The notes under the pieces: generated by a model | Database searches by the model: none | The model's input: the letters and a program-made list of their open reading frames with translations, nothing else | Told to the model about the DNA's origin: nothing | Assembly (NCBI RefSeq): GCF_918797505.1 | Contig: NC_092802.1 | Coordinates: forward strand, 10,435,480-10,499,479 | DNA length: 64,000 nt | Source of the DNA: Bemisia tabaci | Taxonomy: Eukaryota; Arthropoda; Insecta; Hemiptera; Aleyrodidae | Direction: 5' to 3' | Shown here: positions 49,501 to 61,500 of the stretch, piece by piece | Numbering within the stretch: the first letter of the stretch is position 1 | Layout: every line of letters starts with the position of its first letter | Position numbers and translations under genes: made by a program

Positions 49501-52500
49501 ACAAAGAGGTAGCGTTTTTTCTGGTTTGTTTAAGAAACAAAATACGGGACTGCTATTGATTTTCTTTTAGAGGTAGTTGCTCTTGTAAATATCCGTACTA
49601 AGCCTTGATTAAGGAGAGCTCAGTGTGGCCTGATTTTTTTGCCCACACCAAACTCTCCTCAACAGAGACACTCGACAGTAAAGCAATGCTTTATCAAAAA
49701 ATCTTGAAAAGATAAAGTTAAGAAATATTAGTAAAATCCTCTCCTTTTCTCCAAAAAAGATTAATCGGATAAGAAAAACCTTTGAAAACTTTGTAGCAAT
49801 CAACTAAGAGAATTTTCTTAAATTTTAAAATCCTTTGGTTACAAATGAATTATTTTCTGAATATTATGAAAAAGAAACGCATGGAATTTTTCTTGGCACA
49901 AAAAGCATAGGTAATGGCTAGATGGTTAACACCATAATTTTCACTTTTGAAAACAATGGATAAAAAAGAAAAATTCTTACTTGAAGGATAGTAGTTTTCC
50001 CACAGAATGATTCTCCAACAAGTAAAACACCAGGAGTAATATTCAGCATATCCATTATTTCTTTCATTTTGGATATCAAACATTTGTGTGCTTGTAAATT
50101 CTTCTTCTTGCATACCTGAGGACAGGAAACTTCCTTCAGTTTAAAGTTCATAATTTACGCTAAGACCCTATTCCTCCCCTCCCCTCCCCCCAAAAAAAAG
50201 ATGTTAAAGAGCAAAAAAATAATTGTTAAGTGTTAGCAAATTTAAAAGCACTCATCTCTCAGGTACTGGCATGATTTCGTCGCTTGGTTGACAAGTGGGC
50301 GTAACTTTACTAAAAGATGAGCCTAGAAAAGTATTCAGTTACATGGACTACAAGGCTCATCGCAAAGTGTAGTTACATCTTTATGTCAGGAAGGCGACGA
50401 TTTAAAGAGTCCATCGGAAAACAGTATTATGATTTCAGAGTTCAATAGAACTCAACAGAGCAGGTATCCAAAAATTTGGCTCTGCATTTAATGTTTCCTG
50501 GAAAGCAAATTCAAGGGTTTCCATAATTTCTTCATTTCACTATTCCCTGACTTTCTCTGACCTTTGAACAAAACTTCCACTTACATTTCTTTTTCTTTAG
50601 TTACACTGAATTTCGCTTAACTATGAACAAAATCTCAACTTTTAGAGATTCAAATTAAGGAAAAATGGATTCAAAGGTTGTTTCCTTTGTTCTCTCGAAT
50701 GGCATCCACCGGCAGAGGTTGCTGAGCCCTGGTGTTACTTCCCTGAAAATTGATGAAATTCCCTGACTTTTCTTGTGCGTTCTTTAATTTGCCCTTATGT
50801 TTCCAGGTTGTCATACATTTCCTAACTTTCCAGGTTTTTCGGACTGTAGGCAACCCTGAGACTCAAAAATCTGAGACATGCATGAAAATGGTATTTTCAG
50901 AACAGACCTTGCTAGCACGTTTCATGCCGATTCAAAAGCACTGCAATACATTGGTTCACCTTGATAATCAGGTAACTACGAATCTCTTTTTTTCCCTTTT
51001 TTTAAGAAAAATTTTATTTAAAAATGTTGTAATACTAAAGGAACTTGCACTACAAGAAGAAGCCTTTTATCTATCTATACATTAACTGAGTTGAATTAAA
51101 TTACATTAAAAAGGTATTAAGAAATGAGATAACATTACATAATATAGATTGTCTAAAAAACGGGAATTTCGGAATTTTCTATCTTTGGTTTTAAGAAATT
51201 AGTATCTGCAAACCATGAGTTGAATTGGGTGGCAGGGAGGCAAGGAGGAATTTTTATCGCTGAATCAATGAGAAAAACCATACCTCAATGACAGACTCCT
51301 CAAAAATATTATGCTCTTCCATGGACCGAGTGTGTTCTGGAAATACACTTTGAAGAACTTCATGAAATAAATCAACATCTGAGGAATGCAACTTTGGAAT
51401 ATTGATTTCAGCAACTGATCGAGCCAAAATGAGACTTTCTTTCTCAACGGGATGTTCAATTTTTAAGTCTCTTGCATGCATTAGGTTGAATCGGATAGCT
51501 CCTAAACCTGAAGACAAAAGAAGATACACTAATAAGATGAGAGGTCAATTTGCTAGAGTGTCATAGTAGATAAATCCTCATTTTCCATTTTATGAAAAAA
51601 CAACTGAGAATTTTAAAAACACTGAAACAGAATAAAATACACTGTTTTAGACCCAAGGAATCAGCTGGAAATATTTTCAAACCCTAAATCTACAATTTGT
51701 GAGTTACAGCCAATTTTTTCACTGTTTTCAGTCTTTTGGGACACTTTCTACTAGGCGTAAAGGAAATTCTTAGTCTTGCAACCATGATTGCATAGCTGCT
51801 CGCATAAAAATTGGGAGGACCAACTTGCGATAGAAATTCGAAACATCTTACTTTATCAATAGCCGTGAAATTGTTGTGTTTTTCATAGAATTACGGTAAA
51901 ATTTGAGTCTTTTTTTTCTCAAAATCGTAGCAATTAGTGAATAAAAGATGAAAATAGGATGATGGCTTGGAAAATGTTGAGAAAAAAGGAGTTTGCGAAA
52001 TGGGAGGAAGACTTCGAATCACAGGAAGGTTAGGAACTTTTTGCACCCCTGCTTAGGGATGTTCAAACGAATTATTGCCGAAACACTATCAATATCGTCT
52101 CTTATTGAAACTGGCGGCAGTACCGACAGTGGCGATGATATAGTTGACAGCCGGCCTTATCGGATTTTTGAGAGCTCGCACTCAATGCATTGTTGCCCCG
52201 TGCGTCGGTTTATCAGATTGCCTGGCTCGGCGGCGCATGAAATAGATGTACAAATGGCAACAGCTTATTTTTGTCAGCTCCAAAAACTCTGATTGCTATT
52301 GGCAAGAGCGCTCTCATCGTGACTTTTTCTTAACGGAACTATTTTGGTAGCTTACCGACAACCGATAGAACAGCCCTACCCCTGCTTCCTATGTCCATTG
52401 TGTAGGACAACAAATTCTATTGGCAATATATGAGCCTATTTCTGAAGAATGTGTCTCTATAAACTGATACGAACTTAAAAAACTCTGAGTTGAATTATTT

Positions 52501-55500
52501 TCAAGCTGAGTGATTTAATTAAAATCAACTTTATTTACCAAAATTATAGTGAGATTGTCGGGATAGAAGGGTGTGAAATCGTTCATAGGCAATCACTAAC
52601 TTTGACGATAAATTCTTGACATCAATAAAACCAAAACATTGGAGCATAACTTCAGCCACAAGATGAACATCAGGTTTAATCATGGCAATGTTGCGGAATA
52701 GAGCCTGAAAATGAAAAAATCAGTTCGGTATTAAAATTTAAACGTGAAGGGTTTGGATAATGTGTTGTCTTTGCTGTCTTGCGTAAAACAATAAGCACTT
52801 GGACAGTAAGATCCTCTAATATTGGTGCAAAATGTCAAGCCAGTTCACGTATTAAACACGGAAAGTGGAGGTACATCTCACATTTATCCATTTAACATTC
52901 TGCATTAAAGACTCAAGATTATTAAAAATAAATTATGCATGTATCCTTCTTAACAGATGCTCACATAACACAGTAAAAGCTTAGAATGCTAAAGTCTAAA
53001 AATTACGAAACAGCAGCAGTGTAAAAAAACTAAACTTGTTGCATCTAGAATTCTTAATTTTGTTTTAATTCCCTGATATTTTTACATCACTGATTTTTCT
53101 TGACAACAGCAGACCTCAATTTATGGGATTTCACAGGGCTGCCAATTCGATCCGTTAATTCTTACTTGCGGAGATCAGCAAAAATTGACAAAAATTCGTA
53201 GAATTAAGTTTTTTTCGCAGAATTTGTTACCTTGCAATCTGATAAAGTGAAGTTTTACTGTATTTTACTTCTGGATTCTCTTGAAAAAAATAATATTCTT
53301 CTTCAGAGTTCAGGGGAAAATAAACGTTTTGATCTTTTGTCTAATATTTAAAAGGCCAGTCAACATCAACCGCAAATTAAAAAAAAAAAAAAAAAAAAAA
53401 AGATCCTGGAGCGAAAAAAGAAGAAATTCCCAGTTTCTTGTACCAATTTCCTCATAGAATTTGCGCAGATATTTCTAATTCCCTGATGAATTGTAGTTCT
53501 TCCTACTTTTGCTAGGTCCTACGCACAGTGGATAATCTCCATCACTTGAATTAAAAGCAGAAAAACAACTAAAAGCAAACCTTTAAATTGTCAGGTAAGA
53601 TAGACACTGACTCATACTTCGGGTTCATTACGATGCAAACATAGCAAGAATTATTCAGTCGAATCTCAGTGCCTTCAAAAATAAAAAGCTCCGCATTATT
53701 TTGAATTGCTTGAGAGATGGATATTAGCTGTTGGGCCACCACGGACAAAACACCAACTTCAATACGGTCAAAGTCATCAAAACAGACCCAAGCACCGGTG
53801 AAAGCAAGACCTTTAAAAAACTGAAGGCATTCATTATTAAAATGGTGGACAATTTTTCAAGGTTTGAATTTAATTTAACGGTAGGTTATTACCAAAACAG
53901 GTGCATCTGATCATAGTTATCACTTTGCCCCCAAATTAGAGCAGTCATCATTGTAAGTGGGTTTGATTTTAAGGAGGTAGAGACTGATAAAGGTTTTTGA
54001 AAATGGAGCAGGAAATTGAAACGGTCAGTCTCAAAAAGACTTAAGGTCCAGCAATAAAAATACGAGATAAACAGTAAGAACTGTATTGATCCACCCTTAA
54101 TGAATCTTTGTATAGTTATAAACGTGATCAATTAATTCACGGCTTCAATAATTAAACACTCTGAGTTTTAGAATGTGTCATTATCAACGGATTTCGCGGT
54201 TTTTCTTGCATTCCCAAATTTGGGCACTCAAGTCTTTTGGAGAGATGCCAATTCAGTCAAGCTAAACGCAAGGATGCAACAAAATCATGGCTGTGACAAA
54301 TTTTAGGCTTCAAATTCGAAAAGCATCTGATAATTTAGCCACCTAAGTCTGATTTTTTTTTTTTTTTTTTAATTTTTATGGAACATTTGGGGCCAATTTG
54401 CGAAAGCAGCAAATGAGGGTCGAATAGTTAGGTTTTTAGGACGAAGAGGATTTTGGCCGAACTCCGATCAAAATCTGGGCGAGACACTACAGAGGGTGTC
54501 TACTATAATTTCATTTTGGATTTTCCTGCTATTTTAAAGTTTTCTTGATTTTTTTTGCGTGGATGAATTAACACTTGTTGGATTTTATGTACCAATACAT
54601 TTAATGAGTTGAATCAAATTTTTCAATTTTGAATTTTGTAATTGAAAAAGGTTTCACAACTTCAGAATTTTCTGATCTACGATAGATTTTCCTGATATTT
54701 CCTTTGTGATATCAAATTTCTGAAAATTTTCTGGTTTTCCAGGTGTTTACTAATGGATACATCCTGCTACATGGCCTCTCCTTGCGAGTTATCATAAAAT
54801 GGTTCTAGAAATACATACCAAACTAGAATACAATACCTTGCCAATAACCGAGTAATGCAGAAAATTGGAGCAGTTGAAAGTTGCACACAGGACGGCAAGC
54901 ATTTCACAGAGATCTTTCACAGTTTCTGTTTTCCCGGTGGCTGTGGGCCCTTCGATACTGCCAAAAAGATGGAGCTGAAAAGCATTGACTAGCGTAACAA
55001 AGCACCGTGTTGTCAAAGGAGTTATGACCAGTCGGGAGACTTCTCCAAGATATTCATAACTGTAGGGTAGCAAAGCGCTCATCATTTGAAACTTTACGCT
55101 GTCTTTCCAGAGATACCTGGAAAGTGAAAAATTCAATTTTCAAACATTACTCATTTTGCAAAGGCTGCCCTATTAAAAGTTACTGTAGTTGCTTTTGTGT
55201 ATGTATAAGTAGGCTCTGTAAAAAGCGTTTTGAATTTCACAAGTGCTCAGAATTTCATTTAACCTACATCAATGATGGTTCGAAATGTTGGTTTAGAGCC
55301 TGACTGAGTCCAAAAGCTCAACACTGAAGTTCAATATTTTCGAAATGACGACCATCTCAGTTATTTACTGAAAAACAGACAGATCTCAGGCAGCAATATT
55401 TTCTAGTTTTAAAATTTCTAGCTTTTTAAGGAAACAATGGAAACCAAGGCAGGATAAGGAAACAATTCCTTTCCATATTATAACATGTAATTGATATGTA

Positions 55501-58500
55501 TATGTGCTTGTACAAAGCTTTGGTTCATCAAAGCAGAAATCTCTGCTTGACACAATATTACCTTGGCTGGGAGAGCCATTTGAAGTTAATTTCAGACATG
55601 TCTTCTGGAGTGAATGATCGCATCACTTGTAAGCAGTGCGATTGTAGGACCATCAATGCTTCTAATGTGTGTCGTTGCCCAGAGGTTAGGTTGGAGGCAA
55701 TCAGGTTGATCGATTCATCAAGCTTTGTCTGGGAGAAAAAGGAATGAGTAAAAATTATTAGGATGTTATGAGGATGTCTTCAGTTGAATTTCATGCAACA
55801 CAATGAAAATGCGCCAGTCAATGAGAATGTCTATTCATCATTTTTTTGGTACGCCTTACCTGTGCTGCAGCTATGTGGTTTTGAAGAAAGTGGTAATTTG
55901 CTCTTTTCAAACACTTTTGAACCTCTGATGTCCAATTTATATGCCAAATACAAAGCAGAACTTGACTAGGTCTGTTTTCAATCAGTAAGAAGAGATCAGC
56001 CTCGGTTTCATTGATGCTCAAACACTTCCTGATTTCAAAGTCCATGGTCAGCTTCATTTCTTGCTCTACCTGGAGAAAGAAACCCAAATTTTATGCGAAA
56101 GTACAAATAACAAGAAAATAATGCATTTGGAAAAGTAACTTTTGGTATTTCGCATAAAAATTTACGTTCGGTCGTTGATGGTTAATGAAATGTGAAAGCA
56201 TTCATCAATAATTTTGACCTTTGAGTTCGACAAAAATATGATTCTTCCTCATTTTTTAGTTCTTAAAATTGTAAAGAAACAAAATGAATAATTGAGAAAT
56301 AAAATCTAAGACCTTTTGACTGATTTTTACCAGATTTTTTTTACCAGTAATTGAGGTTTCTAAACACAGATGATACTGTTAGACTACTTTAAATTGCAAC
56401 CTCTCGGTTTTTCTCTTGAAAAAATGAGTGCTAGAGATATATTTGGTTTTTATTCTTTAAAAAATTTAATACCTCTGCCAACCATTTCTCTACAGGTGAC
56501 ATTGGAGGAACAGAAATCTTGTTTGAAAACTGGATGGTTTCCCCATGAACGCTGCTCATAGATACTATTTCGCTCTCACTGTTGAATCCTAGACTGTTGA
56601 TGCCGGCAAAGCATTTCAAAAGAAATGGCTGAACTCTGGACGGATTTGCAAATTCAGAGAGAATGTCCATGACTTCAGGGTTAGAGAGAAAGTAAAATCT
56701 ACAAAACAAAATGGAAGGGAAAACATTAGGATAATGACAGAATTCTTGACTGATAAATTTTAAAATGAAGCCATTTATTCTTTTAAAACAATTGAGGCAC
56801 TGGATAAGGAAAGGGCACTTCTCGATTGCAGTGTTTCAGAATCTCTGTTGCTAATTAATCCCTTGGACAAGAATTTAATGGGTGATTTTGCCAGACTTTT
56901 TTCTAAAGAAAATTGTAGAATCATAAGGAATATTCAGTGAAATTTTTAGTAAAATGGATGTATTCACTTTCCTTAAAACTTATGAAATATTAGAGGAGAC
57001 TCTGAAACACTGCAACCGAGAAGTGCCCTTTTTGCATCCAGTGCCAATTAAATAAGCCTCTGAAAATTTTTCATGAGCTGATTCAACTGGACAAAAACAT
57101 TTAATTCATAAAGGAAATGTAGGTTTATTTTGAAGCAGCTAAACTTTACCTTGGAAAGCACAAGCGTTTTTTATCGATGAAATCGTGAAGATGTAAACTG
57201 ACTGTTTCCAACCGATCATAGGATTTTTTTATTGTCCATCTAACATCTCGCTGCCCTACTGTTTTGAGGACTTTTCCCTCCTTCTCGATTGAAGATGTAA
57301 GATTGTGTAATGTTTTGTTTACATCCTGAAAAAAAAAAGGTTGAAAGTCGAGCTGATAGAATTAAGGAGAAATTTAGATTTGTTTGGACTAACAAATGAT
57401 CTGGCGATAATAAACCTTGACAAAAAAGCTGCTTAAATGTGGAGCTAATTTAAAAACAGTTGAGAAGCTGGATTACAGAAAAAACAGGAAGAATGCCTCA
57501 CAGACTGTGTTGGTACAAAATGCAACAAATCTGAAATTCTTTTGAATATCTGAGAGAACGAATTCACTCGGAAAGAAAATTTTAGGAGCATTTTTTTTGG
57601 GAGGGACGGTCTAATAATGTTCTAAATTTTAAGCATATTGTGTCAAGAGATATATCTGCATAAAAAAAATTGATGATCGCATAGATAAAATACTGATATT
57701 TTAAAACGTCAACTAATTGTAACTTGAGAGAGACAATACTGCTTAAAAAACCCCAAGTTACATTGTTTTTTCATCAAAATCTCACTGTCTCCTTGGAAAT
57801 ATCCTGGTTCAATTGGGAAGGTCTTAAAATAACCAACATTTTTTTTATTGGAATCGTTCCTAGCCTATATCGACAAATTTAAGTCAGTAACTTGAAAAAT
57901 GGGTAACTGAAGAATAGTGTAACAGTAGTAGTTGAAAGATTTGCTTTTTTTTCCTCACTTAGAATAACAAACAAAACAATAAAGAAAAAAAAAAATTCAA
58001 CTCCACCGAGAAATATTAAAATTGCATTTATGCAGAGCAGTTTTGCAGGCAACAATATGATAAAATGAATAATCTTTGAAGGAAGAGACATATTAAAAGC
58101 ATATAATTATTCCAAAGTGGGAGTAAAAATCAGGTAAAATTGAGGACAAACTATTTGGAAAATGAATATTTTCAAGCTGATGAACTTACATGGTACAAAG
58201 AGTAAATTTTTGGCACTTCTGTTGCAATCATTTGTGAATTGAATAAATTTAAAAAGTAGAGCCACCGCTCTTCAAGAAGAGTCCATAGCTCCAGAACTTC
58301 TGTCATTTCGGTCAGTGTTTCAAACCACTCTCTGGCATTTTCTGAGGGCCAAAAAAATTAAAGAAGTTATCCACCAAAATAACGACATTCAGCAGATAAA
58401 AGGATCTTACAAATTGACAAAAAACAATAAAACTGGAAAAAAACCTTTAACTTGTTACATTCCAGAGAGAAATCTGGATGCCATTTTGCAAAACATCAGA

Positions 58501-61500
58501 AAAATGCAACAAAACACGGAAGATGTAATTCAAAGTTCTGGTAAAAGTTGTGGCAGTTAGATTCTTTTCCCTCCTTTCTCGAATCTTGAAGTGCACTTTT
58601 GTATTTTTCTACTAGCTTTCAAGTTGAAAAAATAATTCATGAATCAAGTTCCAGACAAATTAAGTTGTGCATTACTCTCTCTCTGTGGCAGATGCGGATT
58701 TCTCCAGTACAGAGTGAAATCTGCTAGATAGAGGTGAAAATATATGTATTTTGAGTGAGATTAGGATCCAGTGGATCGATTCATTACAGAGAGTTTCATA
58801 ACGCAGAGGAAGAGTACTGTAATTAATAGCTGAAACAACTTCCGAACACTTAACTCTGAATGCACACTCTTTGTTCTTCACCACAAGCAGATAGAATTAC
58901 CTTTGATGGGTTGTATGAATGCAGATCTTCTGATCGACAAAGTCCTGATAATATGGTCGTCAATTAGCGTTTGAATTTCCTCGATGTTAGATAACATAAT
59001 GATACCGGATGTTCTGCAAAAGCAATCACAAATATATGAATGAATACATGAACAAAAAATTCAAGATCTCATTTCCTTCGATTTTTAGTAGGATTACTGT
59101 TTAAGACTATTCAGTCACTACTGAACTTGGGATGATAAATAAATAGTGAACGTTAATTCCGATACTATTGTTTGAATATATGAAGAGAAAGGTGCGGTCC
59201 TAAGATCAGTCACTGAAAATATACCAGTTTCACTATTGTGCGTTAACAGGCGATTTTGGACTTTACAAGTACTGTGAAAACAATTGACAGAATCCAAAAC
59301 CAAAGTCTCAAGTCTCCTGAATACGCTTCAGGAGAAAGTAGAACAATTTTTCTTTTCGATAAGAAGGGTCAGAAACTCACGGATGCAATTCAGTGGTGAA
59401 ATGAACATCCATCCACTCATTTTTAACTTCTTCCAATTTCTGTTGCAGCTCAAGTTCCTTGGTTGCACTGATGCTTACAACTTCAAACCTGAAATAAATT
59501 ACACGTAATGATTAAAAGAAAGTACAATTAACATTCAAATAGAGTTTAGGGTCTAAGTTATAGGCCGCTGAAGGTTCTGCCTTCAACACCCCCCTCCCAC
59601 CATCATGGGGGGGGGGGATTACACTAAAAAGTCCACCTTATTAAAATGTCTCACAAGCTACAGCATCAACTTTGAAATGATGAATTGTATGTGATAAGAG
59701 GCTAAATCTAATGGGAGATGGATCAAGCTCTTCCCGAATTTTTTAACTTTTTTATGATGGCTAGGGAACAAATTCGCCCAACTGACAATTTTGGCAAAAA
59801 TGAGTTGGTAAAGGTGTTGCGTTCTACAATATAACATACGCGAGCTGATTTTTTTAGTTTTTTTAACAATTTTGTACTGTAATGTATAAAGAAGCTGAAA
59901 ACTAAACCTTAAAATTACAAAAATGGAAATTTTCTCTTTGTCCCATAAAATAGTCGGTTGCTAGATGAGCGGCATTGTTCCTCAGCCATCTAAAAAATAA
60001 ATTTTTGGAAGTTATTCAGAATTAAGCAAGTTATTTCAAAGAAACCATGCGGTAAATGTTCCCACAATATACGCTCACATTCATTTTTTAGTTTTTCCTT
60101 TTTTTTAAAAACCGTTTCTAAATACACTTACTTTGGCAGGAAGTTTTTTAGGTCTAATTTGGAAACTTTTCTCAAAGTTGTTCCAGCAGAAGGCCGCAGA
60201 TTCAAACCAATTAGGTTTGACATTTCTGTCCAGTGTCGGTCTCTTAAAGCAGGATTACCTAAAATACTGATCACGGGAATGTGTTGCTGAAAAAAAAAAA
60301 GCATTGATTCAAATTGTACAGTTAACAACAAATTAAACATTTTTATCGTCTTTGAGAAAGGAAGCCCTAGCTCTTAGAGGCAAATTTTCAGAAGAGTGGA
60401 TTAGGTCAAGTTTAGTGGAAAAATTGAAGGGCTACTTGAAAAGTTTTCCTTAAAATCCCAGAAGAAAATTAAAAAAAAATCAGTTTGCCTAAATACTGAT
60501 AGTGTCGTCTAGCGGTGAAGTTTGACAAATATCGATGGCGAAATCGCAGAAATGTGTACTTCGGTTTGCGGCATTGAACACTTCCTGTCATACTTCACTC
60601 TCAGCATGGGAAATTACTTGATGTCTTGCTTTAAAAACTTCGGTGATTTTTCTTCCCTCCAAGGAGAAAAATTCTGATAGAATATCAAGCAACAATGGTG
60701 GTTCAGTCACTTTTTAAAAATAAAAGAGGAGTAGAGATTTTGAAAAACCACAACAGGGATGCACATTTTTGCTGTTTTACCATCCATATGAGCCTCAAAC
60801 ATGGAAAGGAAAAACTGAAACTAGCTCTTCTTAGGATTACGTTTTCTGAACTGCAAACTTTAAACCTCCACAAGTCTAGTTTGATTTGGAGTTTTTGGGG
60901 CAAAAATGAAACTGCTGTTCCAAAATCTCAACTTAACGAGTTTTAAGGACTGGGGTCCTTAATCCTTCTATTATATGAGGCCTTACATCTTGCTGAAATA
61001 ACTTTAAAGAGAAGTCCATTTTTATTGAAGGCTCACCAAGTTTTTTTTCCTTTTGTTGAAATTTTATTTCATTTACTGGGAACCAATGGCCAAAGTGTGA
61101 AATCACGTATCTTCGTGTACAATGTTGCAGACTCCTTGACATACTTCATTTTTTCTTCAGAACTAGTAATCACACTTTCTTAAACACTTGCTTGATTTTT
61201 TTTCTCTGACGGCAGAATATTTTTTATAAATTTCAAGCTAGAAGTTGGTTTGCGCCTCTTCGAAAAAATAAAACAGGAGCGGAAATTTTAAAACATCGCA
61301 AACAACATAAGTGGTTCCGCATTTCGGCCACCAATATATGCTTCCCGCGAGAGTGCATTAAGCTTATTTGTGAGACTGGTGCAATGTTTTCATTGTTCGT
61401 GATGCTGTGTAGCAGCTTAGCATAGTGCACGTTATCATATGTAAATTACTTTGATTTTCTTAAAATACTTATACTAACCCTAACAGTGTCGCTTTGAGAA

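Noticed and set aside
58315..58560. 81-residue plus-strand frame with protein-like Lys/Asn/Gln tail
   Set aside because: It starts antisense inside a real dynein exon and extends into its intron; no homology recognised.
60933..61142. 69-residue minus-strand frame between dynein exons 3 and 4
   Set aside because: The flanking exons are in phase and give continuous family sequence; this frame has no acceptor/donor pair in phase.
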